Of a DNA stretch of 64,000 nucleotides, positions 26,024 to 35,910 are shown one piece after another. The notes below the pieces were generated by a model, which searched no databases, was not told where the DNA came from, and was given only the letters and a program-made list of their open reading frames with translations. The translations under genes were made by a program, and so were the position numbers. Origin of the DNA: Caldanaerovirga acetigignens (lineage in GTDB: Bacteria; Bacillota; Thermosediminibacteria; Thermosediminibacterales; Thermosediminibacteraceae); the NCBI RefSeq assembly GCF_900142995.1, contig NZ_FRCR01000006.1, positions 1-64,000 of the forward strand. Direction: 5' to 3'. How positions within the stretch are numbered: position 1 is the first letter of the stretch; each line of letters begins with the position of its first letter.

Positions 26024-26473
26024 TTATAAACCTGTATGGCCGAAACCTCCGCTTCCCCGTTGAGTTTCTTCTAGAGATTCTACTTCAACTAGTTCTGCCT
26101 TGGTTACAGGAGTTATAACGAGTTGCGCTATCCTATCACCCCGCTTTATTGTAAAATTGCTTGTTCCGTGGTTAATCAGGATTATTTTTATCTCACCCCG
26201 ATAATCGGCATCTATTGTTCCCGGGCTGTTCAAAAGGGTAATTCCATATTTGGCAGCAATGCCGCTTCTTGGGCGAATTTGTCCCTCAAAACCAGGTGGT
26301 ATCTCAAGTTGTATTCCAGTTGGTATTATTTCGTATTTTCCTGGTTCTATAACTAAATCGTGTTTTACGTTGGCATAGAGGTCCATACCCGAAGCTAATG
26401 ACGTCATATATTTTGGCAAGGGTAAATCTTCTGCTCCTCTTATTCTTTTAACTTTTATTTTTACAGTGTTCAA
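26024..26473 (-). CDS. dut: Deoxyuridine 5'-triphosphate nucleotidohydrolase
   Basis: Trimeric dUTPase that removes dUTP and makes dUMP. The 149 residues contain the family motifs [40 protein letters not shown] and the C-terminal glycine-rich GSGGFGHTG that closes over the nucleotide. Start is TTG 26473 behind GGGAGAG. A promoter (26515-26543) lies just upstream. Confidence 0.96.
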   Translation of the reverse strand: MNTVKIKVKRIRGAEDLPLPKYMTSLASGMDLYANVKHDLVIEPGKYEIIPTGIQLEIPPGFEGQIRPRSGIAAKYGITLLNSPGTIDADYRGEIKIILINHGTSNFTIKRGDRIAQLVITPVTKAELVEVESLEETQRGSGGFGHTGL

Positions 26474-26514
26474 TAAACGATCTCTCCCTATGTAGGTTAT
26501 ATTTTTTCAATTAA

Positions 26515-26543
26515 AGTATACATTAATTACCACCGGATTTCAA
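26515..26543 (-). promoter_or_regulatory. dut promoter
   Basis: Minus-strand TTGAAA (26538-26543), 17 bases, TATACT (26515-26520), about 40 bases before the dut start. Confidence 0.65.
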
Positions 26544-26555
26544 CTCAAGATAAAT

Positions 26556-26573
26556 GAAGGCTTAACTGCCTTC
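26556..26573 (-). terminator. Weak hairpin at the end of the deacetylase-like gene
   Basis: 6-bp stem GAAGGC/GCCTTC with a 6-base loop holding the stop codon. The minus-strand tail is ATTTATCTTG, so the U-tract is poor. It overlaps no other gene. Confidence 0.4.
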
Positions 26574-27278
26574 TGAGATAAGATCGCTAACAGTTGTAAT
26601 TTTGTACCCATTTTGGTGAAGGTTTTTTATGATGGTAGGTAAAGCAGTTATTGTATCTTCGGTTGGATGCATCAGAACTATCTTCCCATTTCCTGCATAT
26701 TTAATTACTTTGTCGACAATATATTTTGCGCCAGGTTTTTTCCAGTCAATAGTATCAATACTCCACATAACCAGTTTATAATTCAGTGCATTTACTGCTT
26801 TTAAAGTCTGCTTTCCATATTCTCCATAAGGAGGTGCAAAAAGTTCGGTTTTAACCCCAATTATATTTTTAATGATTTCTTCTGCTTTTTTTATTTCGTT
26901 TACATTTTCATCAAAAGAGAGACTGGCGTGATGAGAATGGCTGTAACCGTGATTTCCGATTTCATGCCCTTTAGAATGTATTAACTTTAGTAGATCTGGA
27001 TTTTTTTCCGCCCATCTGCCTTCAATAAAAAAAGTTATTTTAACTCCATTTTCTTCAAATATTTCCAGCATTTTGGGTATATACTCATTTCCCCAAGCCA
27101 CATTACATGTAAAAGCCATAATTTTTTTATCAGTCTCAGCTTGGTAGATTGGTTGCCATAGTACAGGAAGATTTTCATCTGGCATATTTGTCTTTGCAAA
27201 TATCCAACTTGCGATAAGAATTAAGATGCAAAATACTTTTGCTACATTTCTGGGGATTTTAAAAATATATAACCTCAT
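26562..27278 (-). CDS. YlxY-type polysaccharide deacetylase-like protein
   Basis: Secreted or membrane-anchored NodB-fold protein (238 residues from ATG 27278). An N-terminal hydrophobic segment follows MRLYIFKIPRNVAK. The usual TFDDG motif is replaced by TCNVAWGNE, so the catalytic Asp is absent. The metal histidines in HEIGNHGYSHSHH and the histidine in VLMHPTEDT remain. YlxY-group proteins after pnp in spore formers show the same kind of change, so it may bind rather than deacetylate peptidoglycan. I chose ATG 27278 because GGGGGG lies nine bases upstream; the longer ATG at 27308 has no ribosome site. Confidence 0.85.
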   Translation of the reverse strand: MRLYIFKIPRNVAKVFCILILIASWIFAKTNMPDENLPVLWQPIYQAETDKKIMAFTCNVAWGNEYIPKMLEIFEENGVKITFFIEGRWAEKNPDLLKLIHSKGHEIGNHGYSHSHHASLSFDENVNEIKKAEEIIKNIIGVKTELFAPPYGEYGKQTLKAVNALNYKLVMWSIDTIDWKKPGAKYIVDKVIKYAGNGKIVLMHPTEDTITALPTIIKNLHQNGYKITTVSDLISEGS

Positions 27279-27370
27279 TATGAGTGCCCCCCTTAAATAT
27301 CGAAACATAGACTTAGAATTTCATGCTATCTATTATGAATCATACTTTACTTCTCGACTATTTATGACAT

Positions 27371-27403
27371 AAAAAAACATAAACCGATGAACCTCGGTTT
27401 ATG
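27371..27403 (-). terminator. Terminator of pnp
   Basis: Perfect 10-bp stem CATAAACCGA/TCGGTTTATG (27378-27387 with 27394-27403), 6-base loop, followed on the minus strand by seven T. The stem contains the pnp stop codon. Confidence 0.88.
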
Positions 27404-29507
27404 CTTCTGCTTTGTTCTTATTTTTAGATTGTTTTTCTTGAAAAACATCTTTGTGGGAAAGGTTAATTCTACCCTGTTTGTCTATGTCGGTAACTTTTAC
27501 CAAAATTTCATCTCCAATTCTTACTACATCTTCTACCCTTTTTACCCGTCCCTTTGATAATTTCGAAATGTGGACGAGCCCTTCTTTTCCAGGGAGAATT
27601 TCTACAAATGCTCCAAAATTTGTTATCCTTAAAACTTTACCGAGATATATCTTGCCTACTTCTACATCCTGAGTTATATTTTTAATCATTTCCAGTGCTT
27701 TTTTTCCGGCAGCTTCATTAGGTGCTGCTACATATATTTTGCCGTCATCTTCGATGTCAATTTTTACTCCAGTCTCTGAAATGATTTTGTTTATCATCTT
27801 TCCGCCTGGACCGATGACATCTCTTATTTTTTCAGGATCAATTACTGTAGTGAATATTCTCGGCGCATAAGGAGATAGTTCGCTTCTGGGACTAGAGATA
27901 GTTGCCAGCATCTTTTCTAGGATGTATAGCCGCCCTTCCTTCGCCTGTTCTAATGCTCTTCTCAAGGTGTCTGTATCTATCCCTTTGACCTTTATATCCA
28001 TTTGAATTGCTGTAATTCCTTTAGAAGTTCCTGCGACTTTAAAATCCATATCACCTAAAAAGTCTTCTATCCCTTGAATATCCGATAGTATAGTTACTTT
28101 GTCATCTTGTTTGATGAGTCCCATAGCAATACCGGCTACAGGAGCTTTTATAGGAACGCCAGCATCCATCAATGCCAGGGTAGAACCGCAAACGCTGGCC
28201 ATAGAGGTAGAACCGTTAGAACTTAAGACTTCAGAAACCAATCTTATCGTATATGGGAATTCTTCTTCCGGAGGTATCATGGGCTCTAAAGCTCTCTCTG
28301 CCAATGCTCCGTGGCCGATTTCCCTTCTTCCAGGACCTCTCAACACTCTAGTCTCGCCTGTACTATAAGGCGGAAAATTGTAATGGTGCATGAACCTCTT
28401 ACTTTCTTCCAATTCCAGCCCATCTAAGATTTGGACGTCACCTAATGCTCCAAGAGTAGCTACCGTCAAAACTTGGGTTTGACCGCGGGTGAATAAACCT
28501 GAGCCGTGAGTTCGCGGCAAAATGCCTACCTCACACGAAATAGGCCTAATTTCAGTGCTTTTTCTCCCGTCAGGCCTTATTCCTTCATAGGTTATCATAT
28601 TCCTTACTTCTTCTTTTAGAATGTTGTACAATACGTCTGCAATCTCTTTTTCCTTTTCAGGGTAGGTTTCCTGGAAATGAGCAATAGTATCCTCATTTAC
28701 TTTTTGCAAATAAGCTTCTCTTTCCTGCTTATCGTATATTCTTATGGCTTTGAGTATTTCTTCTCTTGCGTATTCTCTTACCGCTTTTTCCAATTCCGGA
28801 TCTATTTCTTGAACAGTAAATTCCATCTTGGGTTTTCCAACTTTTGCGATAATTTCTTCCTGAAATTGGACTATTTTCTTTATCTCTTCGTGTCCAAAAT
28901 TTATTGCGTTTATCATATCCTCTTCTGTTACTTCATCTGCTCCAGCTTCCACCATTAAGATAGCATCTTTTGTTCCTGCAACAATAAGTCTCAACTTGCT
29001 TTTTTCGTATTGTTCTACCGTCGGATTTATTACGAAATTTCCGTCAACCAAGCCTACCGAAACTGCTCCTACTGGTCCTTCAAAAGGTATATCTGATATA
29101 CAAAGCGCAATAGAAGCACCATTTATGGCAACAACATCTGGAGTATTATCCTGATCTACGGAAAGGATGGTAGCTATAATCTGTATGTCATTTCTGAATC
29201 CTTTCGGGAAAAGCGGCCGTAAGGGTCTGTCTATAACTCTTGCGGAGAGTATAGCTTTTTCGCTGGGTTTTCCTTCCCTTTTTATAAAACCTCCCGGAAT
29301 CTTACCAACGGCATAGAGTCTTTCTTCATAGTCTACTGTTAACGGCAGAAAATCTACACCTTCTCTCGGTTCTTTTGAGGCCGTAGCCGTAACTAAAACT
29401 ACTGTATCGCCATATCTTGCGATTACAGCCCCATTAGCTTGCTGGGCCATTTTTCCTGTTTCTATGATAAAAGGTCTACTTGCTATTTCTGTTTTAAAAA
29501 CTTCCAA
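27399..29507 (-). CDS. pnp: Polynucleotide phosphorylase
   Basis: Trimeric 3'-to-5' phosphorolytic exoribonuclease. The 702 residues contain two RNase PH domains (FTRGQTQVL and the [12 protein letters not shown] segment in the second), a KH domain with [12 protein letters not shown] near 560 and an S1 domain near 620 ([20 protein letters not shown]). Start is TTG 29507 after GGAGG. It follows rpsO, the classical order. Confidence 0.98.
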   Translation of the reverse strand: MEVFKTEIASRPFIIETGKMAQQANGAVIARYGDTVVLVTATASKEPREGVDFLPLTVDYEERLYAVGKIPGGFIKREGKPSEKAILSARVIDRPLRPLFPKGFRNDIQIIATILSVDQDNTPDVVAINGASIALCISDIPFEGPVGAVSVGLVDGNFVINPTVEQYEKSKLRLIVAGTKDAILMVEAGADEVTEEDMINAINFGHEEIKKIVQFQEEIIAKVGKPKMEFTVQEIDPELEKAVREYAREEILKAIRIYDKQEREAYLQKVNEDTIAHFQETYPEKEKEIADVLYNILKEEVRNMITYEGIRPDGRKSTEIRPISCEVGILPRTHGSGLFTRGQTQVLTVATLGALGDVQILDGLELEESKRFMHHYNFPPYSTGETRVLRGPGRREIGHGALAERALEPMIPPEEEFPYTIRLVSEVLSSNGSTSMASVCGSTLALMDAGVPIKAPVAGIAMGLIKQDDKVTILSDIQGIEDFLGDMDFKVAGTSKGITAIQMDIKVKGIDTDTLRRALEQAKEGRLYILEKMLATISSPRSELSPYAPRIFTTVIDPEKIRDVIGPGGKMINKIISETGVKIDIEDDGKIYVAAPNEAAGKKALEMIKNITQDVEVGKIYLGKVLRITNFGAFVEILPGKEGLVHISKLSKGRVKRVEDVVRIGDEILVKVTDIDKQGRINLSHKDVFQEKQSKNKNKAEA

Positions 29508-29587
29508 GTAAAATTATCCTCCTTTCCCTTAATTGGAAATATAAATTTTTATTCTACATCATTGTTATTATTTCCTTCTTTGAGCTT

Positions 29588-29614
29588 TTAAAAATTAAAG
29601 CGGGGAATCCCCGC
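29588..29614 (-). terminator. Terminator of rpsO
   Basis: GC-rich stem GCGGGG/CCCCGC (29600-29605 with 29609-29614), 3-base loop, followed on the minus strand by TTTAATTTTT. It separates rpsO from pnp, probably with partial read-through. Confidence 0.75.
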
Positions 29615-29620
29615 ATTAAC

Positions 29621-29890
29621 CTATTTTCTAAGTTCAAGCTTTTCTATGACATTTTTATATCGCTCTAAATCTTTTTTCTTCAGGTAATTCAAAAGAGCCC
29701 TTCTTTTTCCAACCATTTTTAGGAGTCCGCGACGAGAATGATGGTCTTTCTTGTGTATTTTAAGATGCTCTGTTAATTGGTTAATTCTTTCAGTCAGAAT
29801 AGCGATTTGCACTTCTGGAGATCCCGTATCGTTTTCGTGAATTTTAAATTTCTCGATTATCTCGCGCTTTGCTTCTTTGTCCAATGCCAC
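29621..29890 (-). CDS. rpsO: 30S ribosomal protein S15
   Basis: Primary 16S rRNA-binding protein uS15. From GTG 29890 it is 89 residues, exactly the usual length, beginning [12 protein letters not shown] and containing [11 protein letters not shown] and the [15 protein letters not shown] core. The alternative GTG at 29899 lies inside the GAGGAGGTG ribosome site and would add three residues. An extended-10 promoter and a structured leader precede it. Confidence 0.97.
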   Translation of the reverse strand: MALDKEAKREIIEKFKIHENDTGSPEVQIAILTERINQLTEHLKIHKKDHHSRRGLLKMVGKRRALLNYLKKKDLERYKNVIEKLELRK

Positions 29891-29983
29891 TGTTTTCACC
29901 TCCTCAATATATTAAAATCCCCTGTAACCCAGTCGATCGTCGGAGGCATCGATTGACCGAGTAAGGGTTCATCAATTCAATCA
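29891..29983 (-). promoter_or_regulatory. Structured rpsO leader, possible S15 autoregulatory site
   Basis: The transcript between the promoter and the start folds: a TCGGTCAATCG arm (near 29944-29962) pairs, with G-U pairs, with CGATCGACTGG (near 29933-29943), and AACCC with GGGTT outside it. Firmicute rpsO leaders are known to bind S15. Similar placement makes autoregulation likely, but I have not matched it to a covariance model. Confidence 0.45.
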
Positions 29984-29989
29984 AAAATT

Positions 29990-30018
29990 ATTATAGCATA
30001 TAGCGATAACGATTACAA
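29990..30018 (-). promoter_or_regulatory. rpsO promoter (extended -10)
   Basis: Minus-strand TTGTAA (30013-30018), 17 bases, TATAAT (29990-29995), preceded by TGC to give an extended -10. Transcription should start near 29983. Confidence 0.75.
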
Positions 30019-30103
30019 GATTAATATAAGTAAGCCTCGTTCCTTTACTTTTATGTTTAACACATCATTCTTAATATTAATTCCATTATAAAAAATCATC
30101 CTC

Positions 30104-31045
30104 TTAAATATGATCTAATATAGAACGTGCTTTTTCAATATCCATTTTTACTTGCAATAGAAGGCTTTCAACGTCTCTAAATGCCCTTTCTTCCCTTATC
30201 TTTTCAATAAAATATACTTCTATTTCTTCGCCGTATATTTGCTCATTAAAATCAAAAATATGAACTTCTAAAGTTATGCTAAAGACATTGGCTTTGCTTT
30301 TAAAAGTAGGTTTTTGCCCTATATTTGCTACTCCGTGGTAAAGTTTGCCATTTCGAGATATCAGAACCGCATAAACTCCGAAAGCTGGTTTGATTATGTA
30401 AGATGATAGGAAAACATTTGCTGTCGGGAATCCTAATTTTCTCCCTATAGCTTCACCTTTTACTACTTTCCCTCGAATGCTAAAAGGCCTGCCTAGTAAC
30501 GCCTTTGCTTCTTTCATGTTGCCACTTTCAATCATATCTCTAATTATAGTACTGCTGACAATTCTTCCATTAACAGCAACAGGTGGTATAATTAAGGTTT
30601 CAAAACCTTTTTGCAATCCTATAGATTTCAGCTCTTCTGCCGTACCCTTTCCGCCTTTGCCAAATAGAAAATTATAACCGACTACTACTAGTTTCGCATC
30701 TAATTTTTCAACTAATATACGTTCAACAAACTCCTCATAAGACATCTGAGAAAACTTCTTAGTAAAAGGTATGAGCAAGAGATTTTTTACCCCATAGTTT
30801 TCAATAAGTTTCTTTTTTTGTTCGAGAGAGGTTATTAACGGTGGAGCATCTTTAGGGGATAAAATTTTTAAAGGATGGGGTTCAAAAGTGACAACGAATG
30901 ATTCGAGGCCTTCTTTATCGGCTCTTGTTACCAGTTCATGTATTAATCTTTGATGACCCAAATGAACGCCGTCGAAATTCCCCATTCCGCAAGCAGTTGG
31001 AGTCTTTACTTCTAAAGCATCAAAATTACTGTATACTTTCATCAT
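30104..31045 (-). CDS. ribF: Bifunctional riboflavin kinase / FAD synthetase
   Basis: Makes FMN and then FAD. The N-terminal adenylyltransferase domain has GNFDGVHLGHQRL and, near residue 160, SSTIIRDMIESG. The C-terminal kinase domain has RKLGFPTANV and the FGVYAV segment. I start at ATG 31045 (313 residues), six bases after GAGG. The ATG at 31057 overlaps the truB stop but lacks a ribosome site. Coupled to truB, as in Bacillus. Confidence 0.95.
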   Translation of the reverse strand: MMKVYSNFDALEVKTPTACGMGNFDGVHLGHQRLIHELVTRADKEGLESFVVTFEPHPLKILSPKDAPPLITSLEQKKKLIENYGVKNLLLIPFTKKFSQMSYEEFVERILVEKLDAKLVVVGYNFLFGKGGKGTAEELKSIGLQKGFETLIIPPVAVNGRIVSSTIIRDMIESGNMKEAKALLGRPFSIRGKVVKGEAIGRKLGFPTANVFLSSYIIKPAFGVYAVLISRNGKLYHGVANIGQKPTFKSKANVFSITLEVHIFDFNEQIYGEEIEVYFIEKIREERAFRDVESLLLQVKMDIEKARSILDHI

Positions 31046-31053
31046 TCTCAACC

Positions 31054-31953
31054 TCATAAAAAAGACTTTTGTACCTTAACCAGAATATTTAGCCCTCGAT
31101 AAAATATTTTTCCCACACCGAGAAATTGTTTTTTTTGATCATAAATTACCGCATACTGATTTTCATTATCCGGTTCGGTTGATATGTTTTCTATAGGAAA
31201 TTCGGTGCCTTTGAAAAAAGATTTTTCGTTTCTTAATTGAATAATAACGGAGGACATGAAAGTTGAAAGAATTTTGTCTATAGACATAAGGATTTCTTGC
31301 GATTTTCCCGATGATACAGAAGCTTTTATATCTTCTAAAGTTATAGCGTGAGATATTTTAAAAGGCCCCAGCTTTGTTCTTATAAGACAAGATAAATGAG
31401 CGCCGCAACCCAGTGCTCGTCCGATATCTTCGCAAAGCGTCCTAATGTAAGTGCCTCGGGAGCAGCTTACTCTGAATAAAACCCGTGGTTTTTCATACTT
31501 AATGAGCTCTATGGAATAAATTTCTACTGTTCGTGGTTTTCTTTCGACAACAATCCCTTGGCGAGCAAGCTCATATAGTTTTTTCCCCTTGTGCCGCACC
31601 GCTGAATACATAGGAGGTATTTGCTGTATTTTCCCAACAAATTTATTAAAAACTTCGATTATAGATGCCGATTCCGTGTTACAATCTTTAGTTTCCAAAA
31701 CTTTGCCCATGTTGTCACCAGTGTCGGTCGTGACGCCCAGTGTCATTTCTGCGACATACTCTTTCTCGCTGACTTCAAAAAACTCTACCGCTTTTGTAGC
31801 CTTTCCAACAAAAATCGGCAGAACACCGGCTGCACCGGGATCTAACGTGCCACCGTGTCCAACCTTTTTTGTACCCAGTTGTTTTCTTAAAAAATCTACG
31901 ACGTCATGAGAAGTCATTCCAGGCGGTTTTAAACAGTTAATTACTCCGTTCAC
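31054..31953 (-). CDS. truB: tRNA pseudouridine(55) synthase
   Basis: Makes pseudouridine 55 in the T-loop of tRNAs. The catalytic aspartate segment KVGHGGTLDPGAAGVLP is at about residues 31-47, followed by KEYVAEMTLGVTTDTGD and the RGTYIRTLCEDIG motif. 299 residues. Start is GTG 31953 after GAGGGATC, inside the end of nrnA (17-base overlap). Confidence 0.96.
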   Translation of the reverse strand: MNGVINCLKPPGMTSHDVVDFLRKQLGTKKVGHGGTLDPGAAGVLPIFVGKATKAVEFFEVSEKEYVAEMTLGVTTDTGDNMGKVLETKDCNTESASIIEVFNKFVGKIQQIPPMYSAVRHKGKKLYELARQGIVVERKPRTVEIYSIELIKYEKPRVLFRVSCSRGTYIRTLCEDIGRALGCGAHLSCLIRTKLGPFKISHAITLEDIKASVSSGKSQEILMSIDKILSTFMSSVIIQLRNEKSFFKGTEFPIENISTEPDNENQYAVIYDQKKQFLGVGKIFYRGLNILVKVQKSFL

Positions 31954-32956
31954 CGTGATCCCTCTTCGACGTTTTTACATATTCTTTTAAAGCAGGCAAA
32001 AAAATGCTCTTTGCTTTTTCCAAGGGGCCTTCAAGAGTACATCCGGCGGCTCGTGCATGGCCGCCCCCTCCAAATTCCTCAGCTATTTTGCTTACATCCA
32101 CCCATACATTAGACCTCAATCCAACTTTTACTTTTGAATTATCCTGTTCTCTAAAAAGGACTGCCACTTCCACGCTTTCTATTTCTCTTGCAAAATTGAT
32201 AAAACCATCCGCATCTTCTTCTTTCGCCCCTACTTTTTTTAACATATCTTTCGTTAGCTCCATGTATGCTATTTTGCCGCATTCGGAAAGTTTTAAGGTA
32301 CCTAATACTTCTTTTAACAGCAAAATCGATGCGTAACTTTTCTTTTCAAAGATTTCTCTACTAATGAAATCCGGTCGCACTCCGATTTCGACCATTTCTG
32401 ACAATATCTTCAAACACGATGGGGTAGTATTGGAATATTTTATGGAGCCGGTGTCTGTAATAATTGCAGTGTATATGCACGTGGCTATATCGATATCGAT
32501 TGGCACGTTGAGAGTCTTAACTAAATAATATACCATTTCGCCTACAGCGGACGATTTGTCGTCTATAATATTTATATCTCCGTATAATGAATTGCTTTTA
32601 TGGTGGTCCAAATTAATTATAAGCTTACAGATCGATCTTAGGTCTTTTTTGAAATCTAGTCTCTCTACATCACCCGAGTCCAAACATATCATAACTTCAG
32701 CGCGATCTTTTTCCGGTATATATGATCTTATTTTTTCAGAATGTGGTAGAAAATTAAATTTTGCGGGAACAACATCGTTAATGATAGGCATCACATATTT
32801 ACCTAATTTTTCCAAAACTGTAGTCAAGGCTAAAATCGAACCCACAGCATCGCCATCGGGCATGATATGCGATGTTACAATAAAAGAGTTATGTTTAAAG
32901 ATTACATCCGCAAGTCTAGGAAAATCCATTTTTCTAATACTCATCTCCGTTATCAT
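31937..32956 (-). CDS. nrnA: DHH-family oligoribonuclease / pAp phosphatase NrnA
   Basis: Degrades very short RNA and dephosphorylates 3'-phosphoadenosine 5'-phosphate. The 339 residues show SHIMPDGDAVGS, the CLDSGD motif, the DHH motif in INLDHHKSN and the DHHA1 glycine motif GGGGHARAAG. The exact start is uncertain: ATGs at 32956, 32944 and 32929 are close together and none has ideal ribosome-site spacing. It overlaps rbfA, in the standard infB operon order. Confidence 0.92.
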   Translation of the reverse strand: MITEMSIRKMDFPRLADVIFKHNSFIVTSHIMPDGDAVGSILALTTVLEKLGKYVMPIINDVVPAKFNFLPHSEKIRSYIPEKDRAEVMICLDSGDVERLDFKKDLRSICKLIINLDHHKSNSLYGDINIIDDKSSAVGEMVYYLVKTLNVPIDIDIATCIYTAIITDTGSIKYSNTTPSCLKILSEMVEIGVRPDFISREIFEKKSYASILLLKEVLGTLKLSECGKIAYMELTKDMLKKVGAKEEDADGFINFAREIESVEVAVLFREQDNSKVKVGLRSNVWVDVSKIAEEFGGGGHARAAGCTLEGPLEKAKSIFLPALKEYVKTSKRDHGERSN

Positions 32957-33296
32957 TATTCATATCTTTTAACAATTTTGAAATATAAATGCTGTATTCT
33001 ATTGATTCGTCAAGTTTAAAATTTAATTTTGGCATAAATTTAAGTCTTACACGATTTGCCAATTCCCGCTTTATAAAACCTTCCGCGTGGTTTAACGCTT
33101 CAAGGACATTATGTTTCGTTTCCTCGTCTCCATATATGCTTAGAAAAATCTTTGCGTACCGTAAATCCTTGGATACATCTACTTTCGTTACGGATATTAG
33201 ACCTTGAATGCGGGGATCTTTAAGTTCGTTGTTGATAATCTCACTTACTGCCTTTTGAATTTCTACAGATACCCTCTCAGTTCTAGAAAATTCCAC
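32934..33296 (-). CDS. rbfA: Ribosome-binding factor A
   Basis: KH-fold factor needed for maturation of the 16S rRNA 5' end. The 120-residue protein opens RTERVSVEIQKAVSEII and contains DPRIQGLISVTKVDVSKDL, both family marks. Start is GTG 33296, seven bases after GGGGAGG. It lies between infB and nrnA. Confidence 0.95.
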   Translation of the reverse strand: MEFSRTERVSVEIQKAVSEIINNELKDPRIQGLISVTKVDVSKDLRYAKIFLSIYGDEETKHNVLEALNHAEGFIKRELANRVRLKFMPKLNFKLDESIEYSIYISKLLKDMNNDNGDEY

Positions 33297-33318
33297 CTCA
33301 ATGCCTCCCCGGTTTTCA

Positions 33319-35307
33319 TTATTGTTCCACTTGTTTATTTACAAATGCCTCCAGTATATCTCCTTCTTTGAGGTCGTTGAATTTCTCAATAGCTATACCG
33401 CATTCAAAGCCGCTCATTACTTCACGCACATCATCTTTGAATCTTTTTAAAGAAAGTATTTTCCCTTCATATATTACTACCCCTTGCCTGATTACTCTGA
33501 TGAAAGAATTCCTCGTTATCTTTCCCTCGGTAACGTAACACCCAGCAACAGTACCCACATTCGGAACTTTAAACAGGGCTCTTACTTCAGCTCTTCCTAA
33601 TATGACTTCTTTGAACTCCGGCTCTAACATTCCTTTCATTGCAGCTTTAATGTCATCTACGGCATCATAAATTACCCTGTAAGTTCTAATGTCGACCTTC
33701 TCTTGTTCAGCTAATTTTTTAGCGTTTGAATCGGGCCTTACATTAAAACCTATTACTATGGCATTAGAAGCAGACGCGAGCAATATGTCGCTTTCGTTTA
33801 TCGCTCCTACCGCTCCATGAATAATTTTTACTTGTACCTGATCCGTCGAACATTTTTCTAATGCAAGTTTTAAAGCTTCTAACGAACCTTGCACGTCGGC
33901 TTTTATTATGCAATTGAGTTCTTTTATTTCTCCCTGTTTTATCCTGTCAAAAATTCTATCTAATGAAACTTTAGGAGTAGTTATATTCTCTTTTTCTTTA
34001 TGGATTTCTTGGTATTTTTCCGCAATCTCCCTTGCCTCTTTCTCGCTAGATACCACTCTTATAACATCGCCAGCACTGGGAACTTCGGAAAAACCCATGA
34101 CCTCTACTGGAATAGAAGGAGTTGCCGATTTTACCATCCTGCCCCTAGAATCTCTCATCGCCCTTACTTTTCCATAAGCCGGTCCAGCTACTATTGCATC
34201 GCCGACCTTTAAAGTGCCTTTTTGCACTAATACTGTGGCCACGGGACCCCTACCTTTGTCTAATTTGGCTTCAATTATTACTCCGGAAGCCCTTGCGTTG
34301 TAATCAGCCTTGAGTTCGGCCATTTCCGCAACTAAAAGTATCATTTCCAATAAAGTATCAATTCCTATGCGGTTTTTAGCAGAAACGTTGACGAATATGG
34401 TGTCCCCGCCCCATTCTTCGGGTATTAGACCGTATTCCGATAACTGTTGTTTTACCCTTTCAGGATTGGCGCCCGGTTTATCTATTTTGTTTATCGCCAC
34501 AATTATAGGCACTCCCGCTGCTTTTGCGTGATTGATAGCTTCTACGGTTTGAGGCATAACTCCGTCGTCAGCGGCGACTACCAAAACTACTATATCTGTT
34601 ACTTTTGCTCCGCGGGCCCTTAAAGCGGTGAAAGCCTCATGTCCCGGTGTGTCAATGAATACTATTGTTTTACCATCTTTTTCCACCTGCGAAGCTCCTA
34701 TGTGCTGTGTAATACCTCCTGCTTCAGATGCAGCGACATTCGTTTCTCTTATTGCATCCAAAAGCGTCGTTTTGCCGTGATCTACATGTCCCATGACGGT
34801 TACAACCGGGGGTCTCGGTTTTAGTTCTTCTGGCCGCGTCTCCTCTTCCTTCTCTAGTTCGGCAAGTTTATCTTCTCTTTCTTCCTCGGCTTCATATCCA
34901 AATTCTTTTATTAGTTTCTTGGCCGATTCGAAATCTATTTCGGCATTAATATTTACCATTAGTCCAAAATCCATTAATTTTTTTATCAACTTGACCGGCT
35001 CGATGTTTATTCGATTGCCTAAATCTTTGATGCTTATTTTGGACGGGAGAACAACCTTTTGAATTTTCGGTTTTGTGCTTACTTCTTCTGTTTTCTTGGG
35101 CGGTTCCGGGGCTTTTGGAGTCTCATTTTTTGTTTTTTTACTGCCTTTTTCTTCTGAGACCAAATCCATTATCAGTTGAGCCATATCATCTTCAAGGCTG
35201 CTCATGTGATTTTTTATATCGACGTCCAACTCTTCCAATATGGAAATCAATTTTTTGCTAGATATTCCTAGCTTTTTAGCAAGTTCGTACACTCTAACTT
35301 TCGACAA
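33319..35307 (-). CDS. infB: Translation initiation factor IF-2
   Basis: GTPase that places initiator tRNA on the ribosome. The 662-residue protein has an IF2N domain ([15 protein letters not shown]), a short linker, a second IF2N-like region and then the G domain: [22 protein letters not shown] and NKID. The C-terminal domains II to IV follow. I start at TTG 35307, nine bases after CGGAGG, which gives the family start [12 protein letters not shown]. The longer GTG at 35337 lies upstream of this site. It overlaps ylxQ by 14 bases. Confidence 0.96.
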   Translation of the reverse strand: MSKVRVYELAKKLGISSKKLISILEELDVDIKNHMSSLEDDMAQLIMDLVSEEKGSKKTKNETPKAPEPPKKTEEVSTKPKIQKVVLPSKISIKDLGNRINIEPVKLIKKLMDFGLMVNINAEIDFESAKKLIKEFGYEAEEEREDKLAELEKEEETRPEELKPRPPVVTVMGHVDHGKTTLLDAIRETNVAASEAGGITQHIGASQVEKDGKTIVFIDTPGHEAFTALRARGAKVTDIVVLVVAADDGVMPQTVEAINHAKAAGVPIIVAINKIDKPGANPERVKQQLSEYGLIPEEWGGDTIFVNVSAKNRIGIDTLLEMILLVAEMAELKADYNARASGVIIEAKLDKGRGPVATVLVQKGTLKVGDAIVAGPAYGKVRAMRDSRGRMVKSATPSIPVEVMGFSEVPSAGDVIRVVSSEKEAREIAEKYQEIHKEKENITTPKVSLDRIFDRIKQGEIKELNCIIKADVQGSLEALKLALEKCSTDQVQVKIIHGAVGAINESDILLASASNAIVIGFNVRPDSNAKKLAEQEKVDIRTYRVIYDAVDDIKAAMKGMLEPEFKEVILGRAEVRALFKVPNVGTVAGCYVTEGKITRNSFIRVIRQGVVIYEGKILSLKRFKDDVREVMSGFECGIAIEKFNDLKEGDILEAFVNKQVEQ

Positions 35308-35635
35308 TATTCCCCACCTCCGTCGTTTTTGTCGCACCTAGACGCCTTAGTATCTCTTTCGAAAAATTTTTATCGGTAATACCTATAATCTTTCTGGCTT
35401 CCTTTCCGATAGATTTTCCCAACACGTCGGATGTGCCGTAGATTATGCAATTTATTCCCTTCGATTTACAAATGCTTTTAAACTTACCTTTTGTATTTAG
35501 GGATGCATCTTCAGATACTATAACCAAGAAAACTTTTTTCGACAAAATGGCTCTTTCCACCGCTTCCTGACCCGCTACAACCTTGCCTGCCTTACGGGCA
35601 ATTCCAAGCAATGGCGGAATATCAAAGAGCCTCAC
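35294..35635 (-). CDS. ylxQ: YlxQ, L7Ae/L30e-like RNA-binding protein
   Basis: Small L7Ae-family protein, 113 residues, with [17 protein letters not shown] at the N-terminus typical of the kink-turn-binding YlxQ group. Its target is not known. The GTG at 35635 overlaps the ylxR end. Position between ylxR and infB is standard. Confidence 0.9.
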   Translation of the reverse strand: MRLFDIPPLLGIARKAGKVVAGQEAVERAILSKKVFLVIVSEDASLNTKGKFKSICKSKGINCIIYGTSDVLGKSIGKEARKIIGITDKNFSKEILRRLGATKTTEVGNIVES

Positions 35636-35897
35636 TTTTTATTAAATCCTCCTTCAGCTTTTCTATTGTTTCCTTGCTCACTTCATGGTCTAATGCTTTG
35701 GATAGCCTATCTTCTTTTAGTGCCTTTTCCAGACATTTAACGTCTTTGCAAAAATAAGCTCCTCTACCTGAACGCTTTCCTGTAAGATCCAGTTCAATTG
35801 AACCTTCCGGTGTCCTTACGATACGGATTAATTCTTTTTTAGGTTTCATCTGTTTGCAACCTAAGCACATCCTCATGGGAATTTTTTTAGGGCTCAT
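35622..35897 (-). CDS. ylxR: YlxR, DUF448 RNA-binding protein
   Basis: Small nucleic-acid-binding protein of 91 residues. The motifs CLGCKQMKPKKELIRIVR and GRGAYFC are typical. I start at ATG 35897, six bases after GAGGGG, giving MSPKKIPMRMC as in relatives; the longer ATG at 35918 lacks a ribosome site. It follows nusA by 13 bases. Confidence 0.92.
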   Translation of the reverse strand: MSPKKIPMRMCLGCKQMKPKKELIRIVRTPEGSIELDLTGKRSGRGAYFCKDVKCLEKALKEDRLSKALDHEVSKETIEKLKEDLIKSEAL

Positions 35898-35910
35898 TTT
35901 CATCCCCTCT

